Origin: Permianibacter aggregans
GTDB taxonomy: Bacteria; Pseudomonadota; Gammaproteobacteria; Enterobacterales; Permianibacteraceae
Assembly (NCBI RefSeq): GCF_009756665.1
Contig: NZ_CP037953.1
Span: forward strand, 558,001-622,000
Direction: 5' to 3'
Length of the DNA: 64,000 nt
Positions 29,896-39,065 of the stretch are shown here, in pieces. Position numbers and translations under genes: made by a program. The first letter of the stretch is position 1; each line of letters opens with the position of its first letter. The notes beneath the pieces are model-generated. The model searched no databases, had not been told where the DNA came from, and saw only the letters and a list, made by a program, of their open reading frames with translations.

Positions 29896-32600
29896 GGTGT
29901 TGTTGGCTCCTGTTTGGAACGGGTATTCAGCGCCACATGAATGGCGGCCAGGCTTTCGCGGCAAATCGGCAGCTCACTGGCCAACGTGCTGGTGTTGACC
30001 GGTGCGCTGCCGGCAAACCAGCGGTTGGCGCGGTCGACATCATCAAGCGTCAACGGCAGTGTGCCGGAAACGGCCGGACCCGCCGGCTGCAAGACCAGGC
30101 TCTGGGCGACGGCATTGATCATCTGCTGCACGATAGGCATGCGGTTTTCGCGCACGGCGTCGGCGAAATCTTCCCAGGCCGATAGCAGCAGCCGTTCGCG
30201 CTGACGCATCAGGGCAAAAAAGCGAGCGTTGTCGAGTGGCTTGACGATATTCCAGCCGGAACGCAAATCCTGCCAGACCTCGACTTCGTCTTCATCGAGC
30301 GACACCACTTTTGGGTCGTGCACACCATAAAAATAGTCGGCGAGCCGAGCTGGATGCTGGCCGTTCTGGGTGATGACGCCGCCTTGGCCAATTGAACGCA
30401 ATACCTGCAGACGTATCGCATTGGCATGGGCTGGGCAGCCAACCCACTCGATATTGTCGGCCAGCGTCAGGTTCCAGAAGAAATCCTTTGGCCGCGCCTG
30501 CAGGCTTTGCATGAACCAGCCAGCAGCCGACTGCGGCCGGCCCAAAGTCAGTTCGGCCGCGGCCAGCGCCTCGGCCAGTGGCGGCGACACCGCGCCCTGC
30601 TGGCGATAGCCCTGCACTGCCGCTTCCAGCGCCGTCGCGTCGACAGTCGGTTCAGCCAGCAGCAACCAGATAATCGCTTCGCTGACTTCCGGGTCCTGAC
30701 CACGCAGCCGCAGGGTTTCTTTTAAAGCTTTGCGCGCCGCATCGCGATTGCCGGCGGCCATTTTGCGCACAGCGCTGTACATCCAGTAATCCGGCGCTTG
30801 TTGCACCTGTTCCGGCCGAGTTTCGGCCAGCGCCAGCCAGCGGTCGAGCTCCACCCAATTCTTGCGCTGGAACGCAAAGCGCATCAGCCGTTGCAAATCG
30901 CTGATCCGGCCGAGTCGCTCCCAGCCGTAGCGCGCCAGCCGCTCCAGCTCGCGGTCATCGCGGTTGCGCCGGGCCAGTTGCTGAAGCCGGTCAACAATGG
31001 TCGCATCATCGGGCCGGTAGACCAGCGCCTCGGCCAAAGCCTTGCTGGCGTAGGTATCACGGCCAAGCTGCCAGGCCAGATCGGCAAGCAGCAGCCAGTA
31101 GTTTTCGGTTTCCTGTTCCGGTGGCGCCGAGAAACGACGCAACAGCACATCAAGCGCCCGCTCCGGCTCGCCGGCGGCATCCAGTGTGCGGGCCAGGCGC
31201 AGTTCGGCTTGAATGGTATCGACGATGTCGGCGCCATGTAGCGCCGCCAGTGCTTCATCGGGTTCGCCCATCCGGACCAGCAGCCGCGACAAGGTGCGTT
31301 TGGCGGTGACCGAATCGGCAAACTGCAGCAGGTGTCGGCGCAGTTCCTGCTCCAGATGCAGCGGCTCGACCTGGCGCAAACCCGCTTCGATATAGGCAGC
31401 CCACTCCAGTTCGTTCAGCTCACGCCGGGTCGCCAGCAGTTCGATGAGCTGCATCATCGCGGCGTCTTCGGGCAGGTCGCGAGCCAGCGCAAAGGCTCGG
31501 GACTCCGCTTCCGGGTCCGGGCCGGTCATTGCCAGTGACAGCCACATTTCCAAGGCTGGCCGGCTCTGGCTGTTCCAGTCATAAACATGGGCGAGCAAGC
31601 GGTGACGCTCACTACCGGGCTGAACATGCTCACGCAGCAACGGCGCCAACTCGAGCGCGCCAGCCAAGTCGCCAGTCGCAATGCGCAGCCGCAGCAACCG
31701 CTCGGTCAGGTCCGGCTCCGGCGCCGCTTGATGCACCGCAGTCAGCCAACGTAGCGCGTTTTGCTGGTCGCCGAGCGGTTCGGCGATATCGGCAGCCAGC
31801 TGATACAACTCGGTATCCGGACTGGCGCCGGCCATGATGCGTAAGGTAAGCGCCAAGGCATTTTCATCAAGCCCGGCTTGCAGCAGTGCCCGCAAGGTGT
31901 TTTTCGCCAGCGTCTGTTTCAGCTCAGGCGAAGGCTCCAGCAAAAAGGCGCCGGCATAGGATTGGGCCGCCTGTTTCGGGGCATTGGCCGCCAGATAATG
32001 ACGGCCAGCGAGGCGCCACCAGCTGGCTTTGCGCGCCGGTTCGGCCGGCACGGTAATGGCCAGATGCTCGAAGGTCTGGGCCAATACCTGCGGCTCACCG
32101 AATTGCTCAGCCAGTGTCGCCACTTGATCGAGCGCGCTTTCGTTCGGCGCGGTCAGCAGCAATCGGCTGATCAGATCGGCGATCTGCTGACGCAGGGTTT
32201 GCTGGCGTTCTTCACTCGGTCGGCGATAAAGCTGTTGCAGCGATAACTTCAGATCGGCCAGACGGATTTCGAAGCGCAGCGGTTCGCGTTCAATCCATTG
32301 CAGCGGCTCAATGACGCCACGTGCTTCGTCGAGCAAACCGGCCTCGGTCAGTACCTGCACCAACGACAGTCGCAACGGCGCATTGTCCGGGTCGGACTGC
32401 ACCAACACTCGCAGGTAAGCGACCGACAACGCATCTTTGGCGGACAGGTTGGCTGGGTTTCGAAACGCTGGCTGACGCGGGAACAACACCCAAAGCGCGA
32501 CGATGATGACGGCGCCCATGATCAGCAGCGCTGGCGCATTCAGCAGTTTTTCCCGCGCCGGTTGCTGGCGCGGTTTGCGATCAGCGGTTTCAGCAGTCAA
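29892..32600 (-). CDS. pelB: PelB-like TPR protein lacking the outer-membrane barrel
   Basis: This 902-residue protein has one N-terminal membrane anchor (about residues 28-46, LIMGAVIIVALWVLF) and then a long array of TPR-type helices rich in Ala, Leu and Arg to about residue 720. In Pseudomonas, PelB is about 1,190 residues: a periplasmic TPR scaffold plus a C-terminal beta-barrel that exports Pel. Here the last 180 residues are helical or mixed, with no alternating barrel strands and no terminal aromatic strand, so the porin part is missing. The TTG at 32600 is the start, with GAGGA eight bases upstream, and it overlaps pelA by 11 bases. Confidence 0.82.
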   Translation of the reverse strand: MTAETADRKPRQQPAREKLLNAPALLIMGAVIIVALWVLFPRQPAFRNPANLSAKDALSVAYLRVLVQSDPDNAPLRLSLVQVLTEAGLLDEARGVIEPLQWIEREPLRFEIRLADLKLSLQQLYRRPSEERQQTLRQQIADLISRLLLTAPNESALDQVATLAEQFGEPQVLAQTFEHLAITVPAEPARKASWWRLAGRHYLAANAPKQAAQSYAGAFLLEPSPELKQTLAKNTLRALLQAGLDENALALTLRIMAGASPDTELYQLAADIAEPLGDQQNALRWLTAVHQAAPEPDLTERLLRLRIATGDLAGALELAPLLREHVQPGSERHRLLAHVYDWNSQSRPALEMWLSLAMTGPDPEAESRAFALARDLPEDAAMMQLIELLATRRELNELEWAAYIEAGLRQVEPLHLEQELRRHLLQFADSVTAKRTLSRLLVRMGEPDEALAALHGADIVDTIQAELRLARTLDAAGEPERALDVLLRRFSAPPEQETENYWLLLADLAWQLGRDTYASKALAEALVYRPDDATIVDRLQQLARRNRDDRELERLARYGWERLGRISDLQRLMRFAFQRKNWVELDRWLALAETRPEQVQQAPDYWMYSAVRKMAAGNRDAARKALKETLRLRGQDPEVSEAIIWLLLAEPTVDATALEAAVQGYRQQGAVSPPLAEALAAAELTLGRPQSAAGWFMQSLQARPKDFFWNLTLADNIEWVGCPAHANAIRLQVLRSIGQGGVITQNGQHPARLADYFYGVHDPKVVSLDEDEVEVWQDLRSGWNIVKPLDNARFFALMRQRERLLLSAWEDFADAVRENRMPIVQQMINAVAQSLVLQPAGPAVSGTLPLTLDDVDRANRWFAGSAPVNTSTLASELPICRESLAAIHVALNTRSKQEPTTP

Positions 32601-35337
32601 GGCTCAGTTCCTCTGCTGCCTGCGCCGCCGACACCACGACCCGCAAACCGCCCTGCACGACACGGGCGGGTAACGCCTGTTCATTGATCTGCACTCGACA
32701 ACCAGCCGGGATCTGCAGCTCGGCCTGACCACGCGCCTGCAAACGGAACGTGGCCTGATTCGCCTTACTCAACTGCCAATGCTGAAGCGGCGCACTGGCA
32801 TGGATCAGCAACGGCCGATTTTTCTCCGCCGCTGAGACAAACTCCAGTTCGCCAGCGGCGGAGGTCAGGTGCAGATAACGTTGGTCATGGTGTTCACGAA
32901 AGCCGGCAACATCATCGCTGATGGCGACCAAACCAGCAGAAGCTGGCAGCCGCAATGTGCGCAGTTCACCGGCGTACACCTGCCAGCGGCCATCGATATC
33001 ACGGGCCAGACTCGCTTGTTGAAAGCTGCGGGCGCGGCGGACAAATTCATCAAGCCAGAGCGGCAGAGTTTCTTCACGCTGTTGCTGGCGAATGGCTTCA
33101 TCAATGACGGTGGCGGCGCCGTTACGCAGCAGCGCATCGGCATGCAGCGACAGCGAGGCCGGGCGCCAGCGCTGCGGTCCATCGAGCAACTGATTCCACT
33201 CGATGACCTTGCGGTAATTCAATAGCTCGCCATACCAAAGCCGGGCGAACAACGGTTCAGCCACCAGCGGTGTCAGCACCTGAACACCCCAGTCGCTGGG
33301 CTTCAGCAGCGGCGACAGATCGGCAAGGCTTAAGCTACCGGTTTGCCAGTGCAGGCCACCACCACCAATATGCAGCATGTCGCCCTGCTCGGCGGCAGCC
33401 ACGGCGGCCGGTGGCGCCTTGCCGTCGCCGGACCAGATCAGCAGCGGTGCCGCCTGGTCGTCAATACTCTGCAAAAATGCCAGCGTACCGGCGGTTTCCC
33501 GCGAAAGTTCAGCGGCATAGCCAGGCACCTGTACCGAGTATTTATAGAGCGCCTGATCGGCATCGCGTTCGCCGATAAACACTGGCCAGTAAAAAGGATG
33601 GGAATAAGTATGGCTGGCCAAACGCACATGCGGCAGCGCGGCCAGTTGCTGGACTTTCTGCTTTTGTTCGTCGTCGCGGATTTCCGCTTCGATGATGCCG
33701 ATGGTGACCGGCTCCTGATATTGATTCAACAGCGACCGCAGCTTGTCGTAGGCGCTGACACCAGTTGCGGCATCGGTGCGGAACAATTGATCAGCGCGGA
33801 TTTCCAGCAAGCTGATGCGCCGGCCATTTTCGGTAGTCAGGTCAAACGCCGGCTGCAACGGCAAGCGCAAAGCCGCACGCAGGAATGCCACCGGATCGAG
33901 CAGCCATTGGTGCTGGCCACTGGCGTTTTCGTTGATTAAATGGGGGTGTACAGCATAGCCACCGCTGGCGGTGACAGCGACCGGATGAAAGCGTTGGTTT
34001 TCGCCGCTCAAGGTCAACCAGGGTTCACCCAGCGCCTCGATGCGCAAATCCGGGGTGCCGCTACCGACTACCGGCAGATGCTCCGGCCGAGCCAATAACT
34101 GATGCGCCGATTCGGCGGTCAAGGCATGGGTGATCGGTTGATTGTCGCCGGCGTAGCCGACCAGTCGGCGACAGGCGACGCCGGCCGGCACATTGCCGAG
34201 CAACACCACCGGCAAACCGGCATCGGCCTCACGCTGCAAACGCGAACAAACGCCACCGTAGCGGCCTTCCAAGTCGGTAGGCAGCCAGCTGACGACACCG
34301 CTGTAGCGACCGAGCAATGGCTCGATCGGCAAGCCTTGCTGGTCGATATACCAGTAATCAATGGCTAGCCCGAGGTATTCCAGCGGCGTTGCCACGTGTT
34401 TGAACAGCGGCTGGTTCCACTGTTCGGCCGGGCTGCCGTCAACAATGGCCAGCACCCGGCGCGGCATCAGCCGGACCCGGCCCTGGCCCAGCCAGGTCAA
34501 ATCACCATTGGCGACCCAGGGCATAAAGCCCAATTCGAGAATCTGCTTCGCGGTTTTTTCCGCCTCGGCCCATTCCCCGGGCTCGACGTAATCGAGCACC
34601 GTGACCGGCAGATTGAACTCGTCCTGGGCTCGGCGTAATTGGTTGATTAGCCATTGCCGGGTTTCCGGTTTGGTCGGTGCGTGCTTGCCGGTCAGCGGGT
34701 CGAAGCCGTGAAACAGCGACTCGGCGATCATGCCATCGGCATGCTTGGCGACTTTATCCAACACTTCAAAGCCGCGGTTCAGCAGCAGCTTGACGCCCGG
34801 GTAGCGGCGTTTGACCTCGGCCAGCAACAATTGCAGGCCCTGCTCTTGCTGCTCACGGCGCTTGCCGTCGCGCGCCGCCAATAAATAGCTGTCGACAGTA
34901 TCGAGAAAAAAGGCGCGGTAGCCTTGCTGCCAGAGCAGGCCGAAATGCTGGTCAAGCAGGTAGTCGCGCCAGGCCGACGAGGACATATCCATGACCAGAC
35001 TGTTCCAGGTCGGGTTGGTGCCGATCGACCACTTGCTTTTAATCCGGCTGATGTCTTCGCTGTTGCGCGCCACTTCGCCTATCGACACGTAGGCAAAAAT
35101 CGTTGAAGGCAAAGCCAGTAATTGGGTTCGTTCGTGGGCGAGCACCTGGCTGGGTTGAATGACGATCTGCTCGAAATGGCGCAGATCATCAACCGGCGGC
35201 CGCGAGCCGTAGTAAAAAACGATATCGCGCTCAGCCAACGGCGGCACCGTCGCCACGGCGGGAAAAGTCAGCGTCAGCAATGACAGCAGCTGGAAAAACA
35301 TGCGCACAAAACGCCGTGCTGGCGAAAATCCATTCAT
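32590..35337 (-). CDS. pelA: Pel polysaccharide deacetylase/hydrolase PelA
   Basis: This 915-residue periplasmic bifunctional enzyme is the first gene of the operon. After a signal peptide (membrane segment near residues 14-30) comes a glycoside-hydrolase domain (about 35-290; FYYGSRPPVDDL, FLDTVDSYLLAARDG), with Glu206 in MIAESLFHGF at the position of the PelA catalytic glutamate. A reductase-like middle follows, then a CE4-type deacetylase domain with SHTYSHPFYW near residues 573-582 as metal ligands, and a beta-rich C-terminus. The ATG at 35337 starts the signal peptide; an upstream in-frame extension of 123 codons is rejected as it covers the promoter region. PelA trims and deacetylates Pel during export. 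Confidence 0.94.
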   Translation of the reverse strand: MNGFSPARRFVRMFFQLLSLLTLTFPAVATVPPLAERDIVFYYGSRPPVDDLRHFEQIVIQPSQVLAHERTQLLALPSTIFAYVSIGEVARNSEDISRIKSKWSIGTNPTWNSLVMDMSSSAWRDYLLDQHFGLLWQQGYRAFFLDTVDSYLLAARDGKRREQQEQGLQLLLAEVKRRYPGVKLLLNRGFEVLDKVAKHADGMIAESLFHGFDPLTGKHAPTKPETRQWLINQLRRAQDEFNLPVTVLDYVEPGEWAEAEKTAKQILELGFMPWVANGDLTWLGQGRVRLMPRRVLAIVDGSPAEQWNQPLFKHVATPLEYLGLAIDYWYIDQQGLPIEPLLGRYSGVVSWLPTDLEGRYGGVCSRLQREADAGLPVVLLGNVPAGVACRRLVGYAGDNQPITHALTAESAHQLLARPEHLPVVGSGTPDLRIEALGEPWLTLSGENQRFHPVAVTASGGYAVHPHLINENASGQHQWLLDPVAFLRAALRLPLQPAFDLTTENGRRISLLEIRADQLFRTDAATGVSAYDKLRSLLNQYQEPVTIGIIEAEIRDDEQKQKVQQLAALPHVRLASHTYSHPFYWPVFIGERDADQALYKYSVQVPGYAAELSRETAGTLAFLQSIDDQAAPLLIWSGDGKAPPAAVAAAEQGDMLHIGGGGLHWQTGSLSLADLSPLLKPSDWGVQVLTPLVAEPLFARLWYGELLNYRKVIEWNQLLDGPQRWRPASLSLHADALLRNGAATVIDEAIRQQQREETLPLWLDEFVRRARSFQQASLARDIDGRWQVYAGELRTLRLPASAGLVAISDDVAGFREHHDQRYLHLTSAAGELEFVSAAEKNRPLLIHASAPLQHWQLSKANQATFRLQARGQAELQIPAGCRVQINEQALPARVVQGGLRVVVSAAQAAEELSLDC

Positions 35338-35567
35338 GAGAATGTGCAGACAACCTTGCCGGAATCGGTGCAGGCGAAACAAAGTGCCACATTCTAGCGG
35401 ATGAATACCGGTTTGTACGTGGCGTAGCGCTGGCGCGGAAATATTTCTGCCCGGTTTCGCTTTTTGCGTTGGCAGCAGGCAATATGCCACCATAGTGCGC
35501 CGTTGCGTGTCAGCGCATCGGCCCATGGATACTCCCCACAAAAAAGGCTCGTCAGGTTTCATTGCGC
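35338..35567. promoter_or_regulatory. Divergent pelA / ypjD regulatory region
   Basis: This 230-base gap must hold the promoter of the whole pel operon on the minus strand and that of ypjD-yfjD on the plus strand. I find no clear sigma-70 box pair or strong dyad by eye. The pelA start has only a weak ribosome-binding site. Confidence 0.35.
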
Positions 35568-36368
35568 ATGTTGAACAGTATTGAATTGCTTGCCTTGCTA
35601 ACCGCGCTGTTCTACTTCGTACAGGCTGCCGGGCTATACACCCTACTGCGCCGGCAAATCGCCATTCCCCATTACCTGAGCTTGCTGGCCTTGTTACCGG
35701 CGGCACTGCAAGCGGCCTTGCTGCATATGCTGATCGACACGCCAGTCGGCCAGAACCTGAATTTGATCAACATCGCCTGCATGGTCAGCTGGCTGATCGT
35801 ATTGCTGCTGATGATTCCCGGTCGTCATCTGGCGGCACCGCTGCTGATGATCGTGCTGCCGATTGCCGGTTTATTGTCCGCGCTGGCGCCCTGGTTTGCT
35901 GCTTCGCCGATTCGGCCACTGACCGGCGAATGGATGACCCTCGCCCATATTTTGACCGCGTTGCTTGGTTATAGCCTGATGATGGTAGCCGCGATTCAGG
36001 CGCTGGTGCTCTGGTGGCTGGAAAAGCAATTGCGCAAGGCGCCGATGAATGTCTCCAGCTGGCTGCCGCCACTGCAATTACAGGAAGCGTTTCTGTTCCG
36101 GCTGATCAGCGCCGGATTCATTCTGCTCAGTATCGCGATGGCGATTGCCGTGTTCGGTGTGCCGGAAGCCTTTGCCCAGACGCCAACGCATAAAACGGTA
36201 TTGTCGATACTCGGTTGGGCTGTGTTCGGCGTGCTGTTGATTGGTCGCTTTCGTTACGGCTGGCGCGGTCGCATCGCCGTGCGCTGGACCCTGTTCGGCT
36301 TTGCGCTATTGGCGCTTTCCTATGTTGGCACCCGCATTGTCATCGAGTACCTGATCGGTCCCCGCTAA
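35568..36368 (+). CDS. ypjD: Inner-membrane protein YpjD, cytochrome c assembly (CcsA-like) family
   Basis: This 266-residue protein has about eight transmembrane segments and the WWD-less CcsA/CcmC-like fold of YpjD. Conserved elements include LAHILTALLGYSLMMVAAIQAL, ALVLWWLEKQLRK, FRLISAGFILLSIAMAI and HKTVLSILGWAVFGVLLIGR, with histidines in LAHI and THKT placed as in heme-handling relatives. The ATG at 35568 is preferred to the TTG six bases upstream. It is followed after 11 bases by yfjD, and the same pair occurs in E. coli. Confidence 0.9.
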   Translation: MLNSIELLALLTALFYFVQAAGLYTLLRRQIAIPHYLSLLALLPAALQAALLHMLIDTPVGQNLNLINIACMVSWLIVLLLMIPGRHLAAPLLMIVLPIAGLLSALAPWFAASPIRPLTGEWMTLAHILTALLGYSLMMVAAIQALVLWWLEKQLRKAPMNVSSWLPPLQLQEAFLFRLISAGFILLSIAMAIAVFGVPEAFAQTPTHKTVLSILGWAVFGVLLIGRFRYGWRGRIAVRWTLFGFALLALSYVGTRIVIEYLIGPR

Positions 36369-36379
36369 AGGAGTACCCC

Positions 36380-37672
36380 GTGGACAGTTTCTCCACGATC
36401 GAAGTCCTGCTATTCCTGTTTCTGTTGTTCATGCTCTCCGGCAGTTTTTCCGGCTCCGAAACTGGCATTCTCGCGATCAACCGTTACCGCGTCCGGCACT
36501 TGGCCAAACACGGCCATGGCGGTGCACAGCGCGTGCAGAAACTGCTCGATCAACCCGACCGCTTGATTGGCCTGATCATCACCGGCAACACGGTCGTCAA
36601 TATTCTCGCCTCAGCCGTTGCTACCGTACTGTCAGTGCGCATCTTTGGCGAAGAATGGGGCATTGTGATCGCGACGATCGCGCTGACGCTGATCATGTTG
36701 ATTTTCTGCGAAGTCGGGCCGAAAACGCTGGCGGCGTTGAAACCGGAGCGGGTGGCCTTTCCTGCCGCATACGTACTGACACCATTATTGAAAGTCACCT
36801 ACCCGGTGGTCGCCGCGATCAACTGGCTGGCCAATTCAGTGTTGCGCGTGTTCGGCGTCAACACCAAAGAAACCGGTGGCCATGTATTGAGTTCGGAAGA
36901 ACTGCGCACTGTTGTCAACGAAGCCGGCGCGCTGCTGCCAAAGCGGCACCAGAGCATGTTGCTGAGCATTCTCGATCTGGAAAAAGTCACCGTCGAAGAC
37001 ATCATGGTACCGCGCAATGATATCGTCGGCCTCGATTTGAATTTGCCGGAAAACGAATTGATGCCGGCACTGCTCAATTGCCAGCACACCCGGCTATTGG
37101 CCTGGCGCGATGACATCAATAATGTCGTCGGTTTTCTGCATGCTCGTGACACGCTGCCGCTGCTCGCCGATGAAGATTTTGCCATCGAGCAACTGCAAGC
37201 GATTCTGCGCGAACCCTACTTCATTCCGGAAGGCACAACGCTGACCCAGCAACTGCTGAACTTTCAGCGTAATCGTCGCCGTATCGGTTTGGTCGTCGAT
37301 GAATACGGTGAAGTGCAGGGACTCGTTACCTTGGAAGATATTCTCGAAGAAATTGTCGGCGAATACACCACCGATATCGCCGCGCAAGTGAACCGCGATG
37401 TGACACCGCTTGATGACGGCCATTTTCTCGTTGATGGCGCCGCCAACCTGCGCGACCTGACCCGCAGCACGCAATGGCTGCTGCCGACTGATGGCCCGAA
37501 AACCCTGAACGGTTTGATCCTTGAATACCTGGAAACGCTGCCGACTGGCGGCACCTGCATTCGCTTGCACGGCTACCCGATGGAAATCCTGCAGGTGAAA
37601 GACAATATGGTCAAAGCCGTCAAAGTGATGCCGGATTTATACAGCCCAACGGAATTGAGTAAAACACCATGA
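36380..37672 (+). CDS. yfjD: CNNM/CorC-type transporter with DUF21, CBS pair and CorC domain
   Basis: This 430-residue protein has an N-terminal DUF21 membrane domain (about 1-180; SGSFSGSETGILAINRYR, NPDRLIG-like QPDRLIGLIITGNTVVNI, CEVGPKTLAALKPE). A CBS-domain pair follows (about 205-330; VEDIMVPRNDIVGLDL, GLVVDEYGEVQGLVTLEDILEEIVGE), then a C-terminal CorC/HlyC domain. This family handles magnesium or cobalt ions. The GTG at 36380 is supported by AAAGGAG six bases upstream and by the family N-terminus; frames starting earlier overlap ypjD. The stop overlaps the next gene as ATGA. Confidence 0.93.
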   Translation: MDSFSTIEVLLFLFLLFMLSGSFSGSETGILAINRYRVRHLAKHGHGGAQRVQKLLDQPDRLIGLIITGNTVVNILASAVATVLSVRIFGEEWGIVIATIALTLIMLIFCEVGPKTLAALKPERVAFPAAYVLTPLLKVTYPVVAAINWLANSVLRVFGVNTKETGGHVLSSEELRTVVNEAGALLPKRHQSMLLSILDLEKVTVEDIMVPRNDIVGLDLNLPENELMPALLNCQHTRLLAWRDDINNVVGFLHARDTLPLLADEDFAIEQLQAILREPYFIPEGTTLTQQLLNFQRNRRRIGLVVDEYGEVQGLVTLEDILEEIVGEYTTDIAAQVNRDVTPLDDGHFLVDGAANLRDLTRSTQWLLPTDGPKTLNGLILEYLETLPTGGTCIRLHGYPMEILQVKDNMVKAVKVMPDLYSPTELSKTP

Positions 37673-38199
37673 ATGACATTGCGACAATGCCAACGCTGGA
37701 AACCGAGCGATTGATTTTGCGCGCGTTCAACGAACACGATGTTGACGCGATGTACTTGCTTGGCACGATTCCGGAAATCATCCGCTATGCCGGCAATCAG
37801 CCGCTGCAATCGAAAGCGCAAGCGGAGGAGTATTTGCACAAACATCCCTTGCGCGATTATCAAGTTCACGGTTACGGCCGCTATGCCCTGGTATGGAAAG
37901 CCAGCAATGAAGTGATCGGCTTTTCCGGAATCAAGTTTCTTGATGAAGTGCAGGAAAATGAACTGGGTTATCGTTTGTTTCCAGAGTATTGGGGAAAAGG
38001 TTTGGCAACCGAAGCGGCACGTGCGGTACTGCCCTATGCCAAAGACACCCTGAAATTGAATCGACTGGTAAGCCTGATTCATCCGGACAATCACGCGTCA
38101 AAAAATGTTGTGCGCAAACTGGGATTTCAGTTGGAGAAGTGTGTACGGGTATCGCTGATCACGGACACCGATGTTGAAGTGCATGCCGGTGCACTATAA
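37669..38199 (+). CDS. GNAT family N-acetyltransferase (RimJ-like)
   Basis: This 176-residue acetyltransferase has the N-terminal LETERLILRAF of the RimJ/RimL-type GNAT subfamily. Its acetyl-CoA loop ELGYRLFPEYWGKGLATEAARAV occupies motif A, and RLVSLIHPDNHASKNVVRKLGF occupies motif B (about residues 125-148). The substrate is not predictable. It overlaps yfjD by 4 bases (ATGA) and is probably co-transcribed with ypjD-yfjD. A terminator hairpin begins inside its last codons. Confidence 0.93.
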   Translation: MNDIATMPTLETERLILRAFNEHDVDAMYLLGTIPEIIRYAGNQPLQSKAQAEEYLHKHPLRDYQVHGYGRYALVWKASNEVIGFSGIKFLDEVQENELGYRLFPEYWGKGLATEAARAVLPYAKDTLKLNRLVSLIHPDNHASKNVVRKLGFQLEKCVRVSLITDTDVEVHAGAL

Positions 38200-38217
38200 A
38201 CACCGGCATGCGTTTTT
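38181..38217 (+). terminator. Intrinsic terminator overlapping the acetyltransferase stop
   Basis: A perfect 11-bp stem (gcatgccggtg at 38181-38191, caccggcatgc at 38201-38211) has a 9-base loop containing the TAA stop codon. It is followed by GTTTTT. It ends the ypjD-yfjD-acetyltransferase transcript, right before the convergent GST gene ends. Confidence 0.85.
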
Positions 38218-38876
38218 CAGGCCTTCGGCAACAAACAATACGGTGCCGGAATCCCTTCCAACTGAAACGTCCGCTGCACGGCGCTGCGCTCGCTCAAGCG
38301 ATCGACCAGCGCGGTCAACGCCGGGTATTTTCGATAAGGTGGCTCGACAAACCAGCGGCCCCAGCGCGTCAGCATCAGCAAAAAGAAATCGGCTACACAG
38401 GGCGCCTCACCCAACAGATAGGGCCCATGCTGCGCCAAATGCTCGGTGATTTGGCTGAAATAGCGTTGCGCCGTCTGCTCGGCATTGGCTTTGATGGCTT
38501 GCACCTCGTTGCCCTCGCCGGCAAAACGCTCAGGATAGAAAAAGCTGATCAGTGCCGGCTGCAGACTGTTGGTCAGCAACATCAGCCATTGATAGGCCTT
38601 GGCGCGTTTGATCGTGCCCGGTGCCGGCAATAAACCGGCATTCGGATACAGATCGGCCAGATGCAGGCAAATCGCTGCCGATTCGAAAATCGCCGTACCT
38701 TCCAGCACCAGCGTTGGCACCCGGGCATACGGATTCAACTTCAAATAAGCGGGTTGACGGTGTTCGCCAGCGGCGTTGTCGAGTTTGACAAACTCGTAAT
38801 TGGCGCCGATTTCCTCCAATACCATTCTCGGCGCCAGGCTGGCGGCACCGGGAAATCCATACAACTGCATGATCAT
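38217..38876 (-). CDS. Glutathione S-transferase family protein
   Basis: This 219-residue protein has the two-domain GST layout. The N-terminal thioredoxin fold (about 1-80) contains LYGFPGAASLAPRMVLEEIGA, YARVPTLVLEG with the cis-Pro, and the ES pair IFESAAICLHLAD that binds the glutathione gamma-glutamyl group. The C-terminal domain is all-helical, with YLLGEAPCVADFFLL as the N-capping/hydrophobic-staple region. The active-site Ser or Tyr near the N-terminus is not obvious. The start has AGGAG eight bases upstream. It diverges from the MSHA operon. Confidence 0.92.
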   Translation of the reverse strand: MIMQLYGFPGAASLAPRMVLEEIGANYEFVKLDNAAGEHRQPAYLKLNPYARVPTLVLEGTAIFESAAICLHLADLYPNAGLLPAPGTIKRAKAYQWLMLLTNSLQPALISFFYPERFAGEGNEVQAIKANAEQTAQRYFSQITEHLAQHGPYLLGEAPCVADFFLLMLTRWGRWFVEPPYRKYPALTALVDRLSERSAVQRTFQLEGIPAPYCLLPKA

Positions 38877-39065
38877 CTGAAGCGCTCCTCTTCTTCGCTA
38901 CACGCATAGCCCAGGACCGGGCAAATTTGACCAACGGCAAATAGCTGCCAAAATTGTACAAACACACTATATCTTGCTCTAATCACCCGAGCGCCGTGAA
39001 CAGACACATCACGCCTTCACGGAAACACAGCGTTTCCTGCAGGCCATTAAAACCATAAAAGGACC
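38877..39065. promoter_or_regulatory. Divergent GST / MSHA operon regulatory region
   Basis: This 189-base gap precedes the first MSHA gene. A possible plus-strand promoter is TTGTAC (38954-38959) with TCTAAT (38978-38983) at 18-base spacing; the -35 match is poor. An AAAGGA ribosome-binding site lies directly before the mshI ATG. Confidence 0.35.

Noticed and set aside
32590-35706. PelA extended upstream to 35706 (1,038 residues)
   Set aside because: The extra 123 residues are Arg/Cys-rich, contain no signal and cover the region needed for the divergent pelA/ypjD promoters. The signal peptide begins at the ATG at 35337.
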